NCBI GenBank assembly: GCA_963800335.1
Contig: CAWDAN010000007.1
Span: 615,460-679,459 of the forward strand
Reading direction: 5' to 3'
Length of the DNA stretch: 64,000 nt
Origin: Flavisphingopyxis sp963800335
GTDB taxonomy: Bacteria; Pseudomonadota; Alphaproteobacteria; Sphingomonadales; Sphingomonadaceae
The notes beneath the pieces were generated by a model. The model saw only the letters and a list, made by a program, of their open reading frames with translations. It was not told where the DNA came from and ran no database searches. Within the stretch, counting starts at the first letter, position 1; every line of letters starts with the position of its first letter. The position numbers were made by a program, and so were the translations under genes. Of the stretch, positions 37,158 through 46,131 are shown piece by piece.

Positions 37158-37670
37158 ATGAGCGAGGCAAGCCAGACCTACCTGATCGCGCTGGGCTCGA
37201 ACCGGCGCCATGCGCAATACGGTGCGCCGCCAAGGGTGGTCGCCGCCGCGATCGACCAGCTGGGCGCGATCGGCACGGTCGTCGCGCGATCATCGATCAT
37301 CGCCTCCGCCCCGCTTGGTCCTTCGCGCGGACGCTATGCCAATGCTGCGGCCGTGCTGCACTGCGGCCTTGCGCCGCTCGCGCTGCTCGACCGGCTGCAG
37401 CGAATCGAGCGCGATTTCGGACGGCGACGCACGCGGCGCTGGGGCGCGCGCGTGATCGACCTCGATATCCTGCTGTGGTCGGGCGGATTGTTCGCCGCCC
37501 CCCGGCTGATCATCCCGCATCCCGCGCTTCAAACTCGGCGTTTCGTCCTCGACCCGGCGTCACAGGTCGCCCCCGGCTGGCGCGATCCGGTCGGCGGGCG
37601 TAGCATCCGCCAGTTGGCACGACGACTTTCTGGTCCCAAGCCGCTTGACCGCGGGCCGAGCCGTTCCTAG
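37158..37670 (+). CDS. folK: HPPK, 2-amino-4-hydroxy-6-hydroxymethyldihydropteridine pyrophosphokinase
   Basis: Folate synthesis enzyme that transfers pyrophosphate from ATP to 6-hydroxymethyl-dihydropterin. 170 residues. The start is TYLIALGSNRR; signature motifs are RYANAAAVLHCG, RRRTRRWGARVIDLDILLW (Mg-binding aspartates in DLDIL) and IPHPALQTRRFVL. Start ATG 37158. It is divergent from the uracil-DNA glycosylase, with almost no space for a promoter between them, so its promoter probably lies inside the glycosylase start region. tRNA-Lys follows 15 bases after the stop. Confidence 0.93.
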   Translation: MSEASQTYLIALGSNRRHAQYGAPPRVVAAAIDQLGAIGTVVARSSIIASAPLGPSRGRYANAAAVLHCGLAPLALLDRLQRIERDFGRRRTRRWGARVIDLDILLWSGGLFAAPRLIIPHPALQTRRFVLDPASQVAPGWRDPVGGRSIRQLARRLSGPKPLDRGPSRS

Positions 37671-37685
37671 GTGCACATCGCGGTG

Positions 37686-37761
37686 GGGCCCTTAGCTCAG
37701 TCGGTAGAGCAACTGACTTTTAATCAGTAGGTCGCTGGTTCGAACCCAGCAGGGCTCACCA
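37686..37761 (+). tRNA. tRNA-Lys (anticodon TTT)
   Basis: A 76-base cloverleaf with encoded CCA. The acceptor stem pairs GGGCCCT with AGGGCTC (one G-T pair); the anticodon stem ACTGA/TCAGT encloses CTTTTAA with anticodon TTT at 37719-37721; the T arm is GCTGG-TTCGAAC-CCAGC. Possible integration target, see the repeat at 37834. Confidence 0.97.
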
Positions 37762-37768
37762 CCGCAAT

Positions 37769-37793
37769 CTCAGCCGCTTTCGAACCAGCTGAG
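37769..37793 (+). terminator. Weak hairpin after tRNA-Lys
   Basis: CTCAGC (37769-37774) and GCTGAG (37788-37793) can pair around a 13-base loop, followed by TCTTTGT. Plausible but weak tRNA terminator. Confidence 0.35.
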
Positions 37794-37833
37794 TCTTTGT
37801 GGGTCGCATTGCGTTGCGATGCTTGCGGGGTTT

Positions 37834-37856
37834 AACCCAACAGGGCTCACCACCGC
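37834..37856 (+). repeat. Second copy of the tRNA-Lys 3' end (att-like)
   Basis: AACCCAACAGGGCTCACCACCGC at 37834-37856 (23 bases; read as AACCCAACAGGG then CTCACCACCGC) repeats 37743-37765, which is the tRNA 3' end plus four bases beyond it, with one mismatch. Such duplications of tRNA 3' ends are the mark of site-specific integration. No integrase remains nearby. Confidence 0.6.
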
Positions 37857-37907
37857 TTTTCGGTCCGGGTCTGGCAGCGTCGCGTGGGTTGCACCAGCTT
37901 TCGGATA

Positions 37908-37935
37908 GGGGGCTAGCTCCATCGAGTGGGGCAGC
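37908..37935 (+). repeat. Degenerate tRNA 5'-half-like fragment
   Basis: GGGGGCTAGCTCCATCGAGT followed by GGGGCAGC resembles the first 28 bases of the tRNA-Lys (GGGCCCTTAGCTCAGTCGGT then AGAGCAAC) with several changes. It may be a decayed tRNA copy; the match is modest. Confidence 0.3.
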
Positions 37936-38044
37936 CTCACCTCAATAAAAATCGAGCCGAATATTCCGCAAGCGAATTTTACTTTCGAACCCAAACCGGA
38001 TTGCATAACGTGCAAGAAAGTCGAAAACTTGGGGTGACTCGTTA

Positions 38045-38836
38045 ATGCCTGATAATCTAGCTCGCTTTAGAAAGTTGGCCGCTCATAGGGACGCCTACCA
38101 AGCAGCCTCGCCGTTTCCCCACATTGTCGCACAAGAGGTTTTTCCAATGGAAACTCTGCGACAGGTTGCGGACGAAATCGAGGAAGTGACGATCGATGCA
38201 GAAGGCGATTTTTATGGGTCAAAGCTCAAGCGGCGAATGTCAAACCTCGCTGAAATGCCTCCGAAAACAAGGGCGTTTATTGAAGAGCTCAACAGCGCTT
38301 CGTTTGTCAGCACACTTGAAGATCTGACGGGCATCAGAGACCTGATTCCCGATCCATATCTAGAGGGCGGCGGCATTCATCAAATCGGTGCTGGGGGGTT
38401 TCTCAAAGTCCACACGGATTTTAATTGGCATCGCAAACTCCAGTTACATCGCCGTGTGAACCTCCTGATTTATTTAAACGAGGAGTGGGAGAGCGAATGG
38501 AAGGGAAATCTAGAGCTTTGGGACGAGGAGATGCGGCAATGCCACGTCAGCGTACCACCACTCTTTAATCACATCGTAATATTTACAACCACTGACAGAT
38601 CTTACCATGGCCATCCCGATCCCCTGGAATGTCCGCCGGGGATAATGCGGAAGTCGATTGCCATGTATTATTATAGCAAGGAGCGCCCTACTGACGAGAT
38701 CAAATTCGGTCGATCGGAATTAACCAATTATCGAGCACGTCCAACAGAAAGATTCAGTAAAAAATATAGACTGCATCAAATGCTAATCAGACATCCTCTG
38801 ATTAGAAAGATAATAAAGCGCGTGACGGGAAACTAG
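38045..38836 (+). CDS. 2-oxoglutarate/Fe(II) oxygenase, prolyl-4-hydroxylase-like
   Basis: A 263-residue oxygenase of the P4H-like 2OG-Fe(II) superfamily. Iron ligands are His and Asp of HTDFNWH (about residues 123-129) and the distal His of SYHGHPDPL; the 2-oxoglutarate-binding Arg is in PGIMRKSIAMYYY. Similar proteins occur in surface-polysaccharide and glycan loci, where substrates are sugars or peptides; the substrate here is unknown. Base composition is AT-richer than in the flanks, and the gene lies in the insert next to tRNA-Lys, so horizontal acquisition is likely. One base separates its stop from the acyltransferase ATG, so they form an operon. Confidence 0.85.
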   Translation: MPDNLARFRKLAAHRDAYQAASPFPHIVAQEVFPMETLRQVADEIEEVTIDAEGDFYGSKLKRRMSNLAEMPPKTRAFIEELNSASFVSTLEDLTGIRDLIPDPYLEGGGIHQIGAGGFLKVHTDFNWHRKLQLHRRVNLLIYLNEEWESEWKGNLELWDEEMRQCHVSVPPLFNHIVIFTTTDRSYHGHPDPLECPPGIMRKSIAMYYYSKERPTDEIKFGRSELTNYRARPTERFSKKYRLHQMLIRHPLIRKIIKRVTGN

Positions 38837-38837
38837 T

Positions 38838-39374
38838 ATGGAGAAACGACTCAATCCCTCGTTCGTCTCGTTTTTAGATATTTCCAGAGCCTTGGCTTCG
38901 CTGGTCGTACTCTCTACTCATCTTCGCGATCCCCTCTTTTTGGGATGGCCTGAACTTCCCGCTACTCAACAAAATCCGTTTGTCAAAGCGTGGTTTTTTC
39001 TAACAGGGTTTGGCTTCGAGGCGGTAATTATTTTCTTTGTCCTCAGCGGATTCTTGGTGGGTGGATTTGGGATTGAAAAATTAAGGAATGAGCGGTGGAG
39101 CAGCAACGGCTATTTTATCGACCGTATCTCACGCTTATTCGTAGTGTTGATTCCAGCCCTAGTTCTTACTGTGTGTCTCGATCATTTGGGCAATACGTTT
39201 TTCGGTTATACAGGACTATGGGATGGAACTAATTCAAATTTTTCTAAAAAGTTCGACATAGCCATTATTGATAATAGTACTGGCCCGTTATTCGCCTGTA
39301 ATTTAGCAATGCTACAGTCTTTTTACTGTGGCGTGGCAGTTAAATATAGATTTCCTGGGTATATTCCGATTTAG
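38838..39374 (+). pseudogene. Membrane acyltransferase (family 3), truncated
   Basis: The first 178 residues of an OafA/ExoZ-type membrane acyltransferase that would O-acylate a surface glycan. The N-terminal helix carries FLDISRALASLVVLSTHL with the expected catalytic His-type position, then FFVLSGFLVGG and DRISRLFVVLIPAL. Members usually have 350-380 residues and ten helices; here conserved sense ends near 39320 (NLAMLQSFYC), and a stop follows 16 codons later. The missing half is absent downstream, where hutG sense begins at about 39470. The gene was probably cut by a deletion at the edge of the insert. AT-rich like its neighbour. Confidence 0.8.
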
Positions 39375-39389
39375 GAAAGGGCAAGATTA

Positions 39390-40410
39390 TCATTCGGATA
39401 TCAAATTCAAGAACCCAGTCCAGAAAAGTGAGCTATTCATTCTAGCGGATCGAGAAATACTCAGCACGTTATCCAGCAGCAATCGACGGATCAGCAGCGC
39501 GGCGGTGCGCGCGGTCATGCCGTCGCGATCGTGCGGCGGCGAGAGTTCGACCGCGTCGGCCAGCGGGAGCGGGCGACCGAGTTCGGCGCTGACGCGCATG
39601 ACTTCGCCGACGAGATGCTCGATCACCGACAGCGGCACGCCGCGCGGCGCCGGCGCGCTGACGCCGGGCGCCTGGTAATGCGGCAGGACGTCGATATCGA
39701 TCGTCAGATAGACGAGGTCGTTGCGCCCGATCAGGTCGCGGATCGCGGCGTCGGCGGCATGGGCGTCGGCAATCAGCGCATGATCGCTGACGGTCGTCAC
39801 GCCCCAGTCGCGCGCCTTGTTGCGGAGCGCTGGCGGTGTTCGATTCTTCGGCGAGGCCGAGCACGAGATAGTCGAAGGCATCGCCCGCCAGCTCGCGGAT
39901 CTGCGCGAAGGGCGTGCCCGACGAACCGCCGCTCTCCCCGACCGCACGGATATCGAGATGCGCGTCGAGATTGACGATGCCGATGCGCTTGCCCGGATAG
40001 GCCTTGGCGAGACCCGAGTAGCTGGCGAAGGCTGTCTCGTGCCCGCCACCGAGCACGATGACGCGCTCATGCCGGCTCAGCGCGCTGGCAATGCGGTCGG
40101 CGAGCGCCGCCTGCCCCAGCTCGAGGTCATCGCCTTCGACGACCATCGTGCCGAGATCGCTGAAGCCGCCCTGCCCTATCCGTGCTCCGTCCGGCGCCGC
40201 CATGTTGGCGAGCGCACTGCGCAGCGCGGCGGGACCTTGTGATGCGCCGGGACGCCCCTTGTTGCGCGCGACGCCCGCCTCGCAGGCGAAGCCGATCAGC
40301 GCCCGCGGGGCATCGTCGCGGACGAGGTGGTGGAGGCGTAGCGCATCGGCACCGTCTTCGGGATCGGAGCGGCCCGACCACGGCGCGGCGGGGAGGAAGC
40401 TGATCGGCAT
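39390..40410 (-). CDS. hutG: Formimidoylglutamase, frameshifted and with altered 3' end
   Basis: Last step of the histidine pathway, an Mn-dependent arginase-fold enzyme giving glutamate and formamide. Manganese motifs: VLGGGHE, VNLDAHLDIR and TIDIDVLPHYQAPG. Two frames cover it: the N-terminal one to about 39840 (YLVLGLAEESNT) and the second from there (ALRNKARDWGVTTVSDH), so one indel is needed. After RTAALLIRRLLLDN at about 39470 the frame runs on into AT-rich sequence that is not hutG, to a stop at 39390; the original end appears lost at the junction with the tRNA-side insert. Seven bases separate it from hutU. Confidence 0.85.
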
Positions 40411-40416
40411 TGCCCG

Positions 40417-42094
40417 CTAATCCTGCGGCAGGATGCCGGGCAGATCGAGCCCGTTTTCGCGCGCGCAGTCGATCGCGTCCTGATAGCCCGCATCGGCGTG
40501 GCGCATGACGCCGGTCGCGGGATCGTTCCACAGCACGTTGGCGATGCGGCGATCGGCGTCTTCGCTCCCGTCGCAGCAGATCACCATGCCGCTGTGCTGC
40601 GAAAAGCCCATGCCGACGCCGCCGCCATGGTGGATCGAAACCCAGGTCGCGCCGCTCGCGGTGTTGAGCAGCGCATTGAGCAGCGGCCAGTCGCTGACCG
40701 CGTCGCTGCCGTCCTTCATCGCCTCGGTCTCGCGATTGGGCGAGGCGACCGAGCCGCTGTCGAGATGGTCGCGGCCGATGACGACCGGCGCCGACAGTTC
40801 GCCGCTGCGGACCATCTCGTTGAAGGCGAGGCCGAGCTTGTCGCGCACGCCCAGCCCGACCCAGCAGATCCGCGCGGGCAGGCCCTGGAAGGCGATCCGG
40901 TCGCGCGCCATGTCGAGCCATTTGTGCAGGTGCGGATCGTCGGGGATCAGCTCCTTCACCTTGGCGTCGGTCTTGTAGATATCTTGCGCGTCGCCCGACA
41001 GCGCGCACCAGCGGAACGGGCCGATGCCGCGACAGAATAGCGGGCGGATATAGGCGGGGACGAAGCCGGGAAAGGCGAAGGCGTCGGTCGAGGCCCTCGT
41101 CGAACGCGACCTGGCGGATGTTGTTGCCGTAATCGACCGTCGGCACGCCGGCCCGATGGAAATCGACCATCGCGGCAACGTGAATTTTCATGGCTTGGCG
41201 AGCGGCCTTTTCGACCGATTTGGGATCGCTTTCCTGTTTCGCGCGCCACTCGCCGACGCTCCAGCCGATCGGCAGGTAGCCGTGGACGGGATCGTGCGCG
41301 CTGGTCTGGTCGGTAACGATGTCGGGGCGGACGCCGCGCGCGAACAGGTCGGGGACGATCTCGGCCGCATTGCCAATCAGCGCGACCGATTTCGCCTGCC
41401 CGGTCGCGGTCCAGCGGTCGATCAGCGCCAGCGCCTCGTCGATGTCGTGCGTTTTTTCGTCGACATAGCGCGTGCGGAGGCGGAAATCGGCGCGCGTCTC
41501 GTCGCACTCGATCGCGAGGCAGCACGCGCCCGCCATGACCGCGGCAAGAGGCTGCGCCCCGCCCATGCCACCGAGGCCCGCGGTCAACACCCAGCGGCCG
41601 GTGAGGTCGCCGCCGTAATGCTGGCGTCCCGCCTCGACGAACGTTTCGTAGGTGCCCTGAACGATGCCCTGCGTGCCGATGTAGATCCACGACCCCGCGG
41701 TCATCTGGCCGTACATCGCCAGGCCCTTTTTATCGAGCTCGTTGAAATGGTCCCACGTCGCCCAGTGCGGGACGAGGTTCGAATTGGCGATGAGCACGCG
41801 CGGCGCGTCCTTGTGCGTGCGGAAGATGCCGACGGGCTTGCCCGACTGGACAAGCAGCGTCTGGTCATCGTCGAGCCGCTTCAGGCTATCGACGATCTGG
41901 TCGAACGCCTGCCAGTTGCGCGCGGCGCGGCCGATGCCGCCATAGACGACGAGTTCGTCGGGATTTTCGGCGACGTCGGGATGCAGGTTGTTCATCAGCA
42001 TGCGAAGCGGCGCCTCGGTCAGCCAGCTCCTGGCATTGAGCGTCGTGCCCGTCGGCGCCTTGACGGTGCGGCTATTGTGTCGGCGATCAGCCAC
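40417..42094 (-). CDS. hutU: Urocanate hydratase, frameshifted
   Basis: NAD-dependent enzyme converting urocanate to imidazolone propionate, second step of histidine breakdown. The conserved sequence runs from VYGGIGRAARNW through GGMGGAQPLA and VDYGNNIRQVAFDEG to about 41095 in one frame, then from TDAFAFPGFVPAYIRPLFC in the next; the catalytic region WVSIHHGGGVGMGFSQHSGM is in the second part. One indel in a run of GC near 41085-41105. The joined length of about 558 residues is normal. Its start overlaps the hutH stop by eight bases. Likely a sequence error rather than a dead gene, because all motifs are intact. Confidence 0.92.
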
Positions 42095-43626
42095 GGATCA
42101 GCTCCTCGAGTTCGGGAAAGGCGATTTGGGCCGCGTCGGTCAACGCGCTGCCCTGGGCGAGCCGCGCCGACGTTTCGAGGCACGGCGCTAGGAAGCGATC
42201 TTCGGTCAGCGGCGCGACATCTTCGTGGAAGCGCGCGCAGACGCGCGCCAGTGCCGGGCTGGTTTCGAGCGGGGCGCGGAAGCGGATCCCCTCGGCCGCG
42301 CAGAAAATCTCGATGCCGAGGATGCGGAACAGGTTGTCGGCCATCGGCCCGAGCCGCCGCGCGCCGTGTGCGGCCATGCTGACATGGTCTTCCTGGTTGG
42401 CGCTGGTCGGGGTCGAATCGGTCGAGCACGGATTGGCCAGGTGCTTGTTCTCGCTCATCAGCGCGGCGCTCGTCACCTCGGCGATCATCATCCCCGAATT
42501 GAGCCCGGGGTCGGCGGCGAGGAAGGGCGGCAGGTCGAAGCTGAGCGTCGGATCGACGAGCAAGGCGATGCGCCGCTGCGATATCGATCCGATCTCGGCC
42601 AGCGCGAGCGCGATCATGTCGGCGGCAAAGGCGACCGGCTCGGCGTGAAAATTGCCGCCCGAAACGATGCTGTCGGCAAGGACGAGCGGATTGTCGGTCG
42701 CGGCATTGGCCTCGCGGCGTAGCGTCAGCGCAGCCTGTGCGAGGACGTCGATTGCCGCCCCGGTCACCTGCGGCTGGCAGCGCATGCAATAGGGATCCTG
42801 GACGCGGGTGTCGTCGTCGCGGTGCGAATCGCGGATCGCACTCCCGTCGAGCAGTGCGCGGATTGTCGCCGCTGCGCAGATCTGTCCCGGATGGCCGCGC
42901 AGTTCGTGGATTTCGGCGGTCAGCGGCGCGGTCGAGGCCATCGCCGCGTCGATCGACAGCGCCGACGACAGCAGCGAGACGCGCGCCGCGTGCCATGCGT
43001 TGAACAGGCCGACGAGCGCGTGCGCGGTCGAAAACTGCGTCCCGTTGATCAGCGCCAGCCCTTCCTTGGGGCCGAGCGTGACAGGCGCGAGGCCCGCCTT
43101 GGCGAGCGCCTCGCCGCCGGGCATCGTTGCCCCATCGAACACCGCCTCGCCCTCGCCCATCATCACCGCCGCCATGTGCGCGAGCGGGGCGAGATCGCCC
43201 GAGGCACCGACCGAGCCTTGCGCCGGCACGACAGGCGTCACATCCTTCGCCAGCATCGCCTCGATCAGATCGACCGTCGCGGGGCGGATGCCCGAAGCAC
43301 CACGGCCCAATGAGATAAGCTTCAATGCCATCATCAGCCGCGTTATCGCACGCGGAGTGGCGGTGCCGACACCCGAGCAATGCGACAGGATCAGGTTGCG
43401 CTGGAGCGTCGCGGTGTCGGCCGCGGCAATGCGGATCGAGGCGAGCTTGCCGAAGCCGGTATTGACGCCATAGACCGTCTCGTCGCCTGCGATCACCGCG
43501 TCGATCCGCCTGTGCCGAGGCCGCGATCCGATCGCGCGCGGCGGCGTCGAGCGTGACCGGCAACTCTTCGCGCCAGATGCGTTCAAGGCTGGCCAGATCG
43601 ACCGAACCGGGAGAAAGCGTCAGCAT
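42087..43626 (-). CDS. hutH: Histidine ammonia-lyase, frameshifted near the N-terminus
   Basis: First step of histidine degradation, forming urocanate and ammonia. The MIO prosthetic group arises from Ala-Ser-Gly in QGSVGASGDLAPLAH. VYGVNTGFGKLAS, LINGTQFSTAHALVGLF and NQEDHVSMAAHGARRL are further signatures. The start ATG 43626 (MLTLSPGSVDLASLERIWRE) is in one frame, which shifts near 43510 to the frame of the remaining protein. The start lies inside the last codons of hutI. The joined length of about 513 residues is normal. Confidence 0.92.
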
Positions 43627-44819
43627 AAGCGCCCTTCGAAAATGCGTTGGTGGAGCGGCGCGTCGCCGATGCGATAGCTCAGCTCGGCGGGGTCGGTAAC
43701 ATCCCAGATCGCGAGATCGGCACGCATCCCGACTGCGATCGTGCCGCGGTCGCTCAGGCCCAGCGCTTGCGCGGCATGTTCGGTGACACCGCGCAGGCAT
43801 TCCTCGGGGGTCAGGCCGAACAGGACCGCGCCCATGTTCATCGCCAGCAGGATCGAACTCATCGGCGCCGAACCCGGATTGCCGTCGGTGGCCAGCGCCA
43901 TCGGCACGCCCGCCGCGCGCAGTCTCTCGACCGGCGGCAACTGCGTTTCCTTGAGCGTGTAGAAAGCCCCCGGCAGCAGCACCGCGACCATGTCGCTCGC
44001 CGCCATCGCAGCGATGCCATCGTCGCCGACATATTCGAGGTGATCGGCCGACAATGCGCCATAGCGCGCCGCCATCGCCGCACCGCCCTGGTCCGAGAGC
44101 TGCTCGGCGTGGAGCTTGACTGGCAGGCCAAGCTCGCGCGCGACGTCGAATACGCGCGCCATCTGCGTCGCACTGAATCCGACATTTTCGCAGAACCCGT
44201 CGACCGCGTCGACCAGGCCTTCGGCGGCGGCCTCTTTCAACGTCGGCAGGCAGATTTCTTCGAGATACGCGTCGGCGCCGATATCCTTGGGGAAAGCGTG
44301 CGCGCCAAGGAAGGTCGTCGATACGCGGATCGCGCGATGCTGTTCGATGTCGCGGGCGACCCGGAGCATCCGAAGCTCGGTATCGCGGTCGAGGCCATAG
44401 CCCGACTTGATCTCGACCGTCGTCACACCTTCGGCGATCAGCCGGTCGATCCGTTTGAGGGCTCCCTCGAGAAGCTCCTCCGCCGACGCCGCGCGCGTCG
44501 CTGCGACGGTCGAGAATATGCCGCCGCCCGCGCGCATGATCGTCTCATAGGTTGCGCCCTGCTGGCGCAATTCGAATTCGCGCGCGCGCGACCCAGCATA
44601 GACCAGGTGCGTGTGGCAATCGATCAGCCCTGGCGTGACGAGGCGGCCGTCGAGATCGTGTCGCACGGCGCCAGCAAATCTGGCGGGGATGTCGTCGTCC
44701 GAACCGACGAACGCGATTTGCTCCTTGGCGATGACTATCGTGGCCGCCTTCGCATAGCGGGCGTCCTGGTTGTGCTCGATGGGAGCCAACAGCGCATCTG
44801 ACAGGATCAGTGAGGACAA
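43620..44819 (-). CDS. hutI: Imidazolonepropionase
   Basis: Third enzyme of histidine utilisation, an amidohydrolase opening the imidazolone ring to formiminoglutamate. 399 residues. Metal-binding HTHLVYAGSR, the EIKSGYGLD segment, HAEQLSDQGGA and ATDGNPGS mark the family. It is the first gene of the hutIHUG operon, transcribed toward lower coordinates; its promoter must lie in 44820-45000. No hutC, hutD or hutF gene is seen in the window, so the regulator and transporter are elsewhere or absent. Frame intact. Confidence 0.94.
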   Translation of the reverse strand: MSSLILSDALLAPIEHNQDARYAKAATIVIAKEQIAFVGSDDDIPARFAGAVRHDLDGRLVTPGLIDCHTHLVYAGSRAREFELRQQGATYETIMRAGGGIFSTVAATRAASAEELLEGALKRIDRLIAEGVTTVEIKSGYGLDRDTELRMLRVARDIEQHRAIRVSTTFLGAHAFPKDIGADAYLEEICLPTLKEAAAEGLVDAVDGFCENVGFSATQMARVFDVARELGLPVKLHAEQLSDQGGAAMAARYGALSADHLEYVGDDGIAAMAASDMVAVLLPGAFYTLKETQLPPVERLRAAGVPMALATDGNPGSAPMSSILLAMNMGAVLFGLTPEECLRGVTEHAAQALGLSDRGTIAVGMRADLAIWDVTDPAELSYRIGDAPLHQRIFEGRLC

Positions 44820-45096
44820 GGCGGCTTTCTCGCTGGCAGCTGAATTGCCTGCCGCCTAGCATTGCGCGGGTCACAACGAAAGCGGTAGCAAACGCTACCT
44901 GCGCGGCGACAACAGGCGGTGTAGCGAGATAGTGAGGGCCCAGGCGCAGGCTTAGGCGAGGTGTCACCGATGCAATCTTAGCCGTTGAACAGCCAAACGT
45001 GAGCTAACGCGTTCGCGAAGCATGGCTTCTTGCATATCATCGCGCGTCACTTTATCCGCCGGCGCCAACACCGTTTTTCGCCGGAAACCCGTAGTC

Positions 45097-46092
45097 ATGA
45101 AAATCCTTGTTACCGGAGCCGCCGGTTTTATCGGCTCGCAAGTCGCGGGCCACCTCGCCCGGCGCGGCGATCATGTCATCGGCATCGACAACCTCAACGA
45201 TTATTATTCGGTCCAGCTCAAGCGCGACCGGATCGCGCACCTCAAGCTCCACAATGGCAACGCGTTCGAATTTCTCGAGATCGACTTTGCCGACAACGCT
45301 GCGCTCGTCGCCGCTCTGGCGGACCACGACTTCGATGCGATCTGCCACCTCGGCGCGCAGGCCGGCGTGCGCTATTCGATTGAAAATCCGCACAGCTATG
45401 TCCAGTCGAACCTGGTCGGCCATCTCAACATGCTCGAAGTGGCACGCGATCGTAAGGTCCCGATGACCTATGCGTCGTCGTCGTCGGTCTATGGCGGCAA
45501 CACGCAATTGCCGTTTCGCGTCGAAGACCGCGTCGATCGGCCGCTGGCGCTCTATGCCGCGACCAAGAAGGCCGACGAGCTAATGAGCGAGGCCTATGCC
45601 AACCTCTACCGCATCCCGCTGACGGGCCTGCGCTTCTTTACCGTTTATGGTCCGTGGGGCCGACCCGACATGGCAATGTGGCTATTCACCAAGGCGATCT
45701 TCGCCGGCGAACCGATCAAGGTTTTCAACAACGGCGACATGCGCCGCGACTTTACCTATATCGACGATATCGTCGCGGGGATCGTGGCGTGTCTCGATCA
45801 TCCCCCGCTCGACGATGGCGGCCCGCATGCGGGCGGCAGCATCAACCCGCACCGCATCTACAATATCGGCAACAATCGTTCCGAGCAGCTGATGGATCTG
45901 ATCGGCTTGATCGAGACGGCCTGCGGCAAGGAAGCGATCAAGGAAATGCACCCGCTCCAGCCGGGCGACGTCAAGGACACTTTTGCCGATATCTCGGCGA
46001 TCAGCAACGATTTGGGTTTCGAGCCGAAGACGACGATTGCCGAGGGCGTACCGCGCTTCGTGTCGTGGTATCGCGACTATCACGGCGTCTGA
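45097..46092 (+). CDS. NAD-dependent UDP-glucuronate 4-epimerase-like protein
   Basis: A 331-residue extended SDR that interconverts UDP-glucuronate and UDP-galacturonate (LpsL/CapI group). Rossmann motif GAAGFIGSQV at residues 8-17, DNLNDYYSVQLKRDR typical of the group, catalytic SSSSVYGG and YAATKK. The start is ATG 45097 (MKILVTGAAGFIG). It begins the surface-polysaccharide locus and is divergent from hutI, with about 280 bases between. It is followed after 39 bases by the UDP-sugar dehydrogenase gene, so uronic acids are expected in the polymer. Confidence 0.9.
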   Translation: MKILVTGAAGFIGSQVAGHLARRGDHVIGIDNLNDYYSVQLKRDRIAHLKLHNGNAFEFLEIDFADNAALVAALADHDFDAICHLGAQAGVRYSIENPHSYVQSNLVGHLNMLEVARDRKVPMTYASSSSVYGGNTQLPFRVEDRVDRPLALYAATKKADELMSEAYANLYRIPLTGLRFFTVYGPWGRPDMAMWLFTKAIFAGEPIKVFNNGDMRRDFTYIDDIVAGIVACLDHPPLDDGGPHAGGSINPHRIYNIGNNRSEQLMDLIGLIETACGKEAIKEMHPLQPGDVKDTFADISAISNDLGFEPKTTIAEGVPRFVSWYRDYHGV

Positions 46093-46131
46093 CATGGCCG
46101 CGACAATCAACCGAATGCTCAAGGAACAGAC

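Noticed and set aside
37686..39470. CRISPR or IS element at the tRNA-side insert
   Set aside because: Only two copies of the 23-base repeat, no spacer-repeat array, no transposase or terminal inverted repeats seen.
42019..43800. 593-codon minus-strand frame across hutH
   Set aside because: Only its short part near 43510-43626 is the true hutH N-terminus; the rest is an out-of-frame shadow of hutH and hutI.
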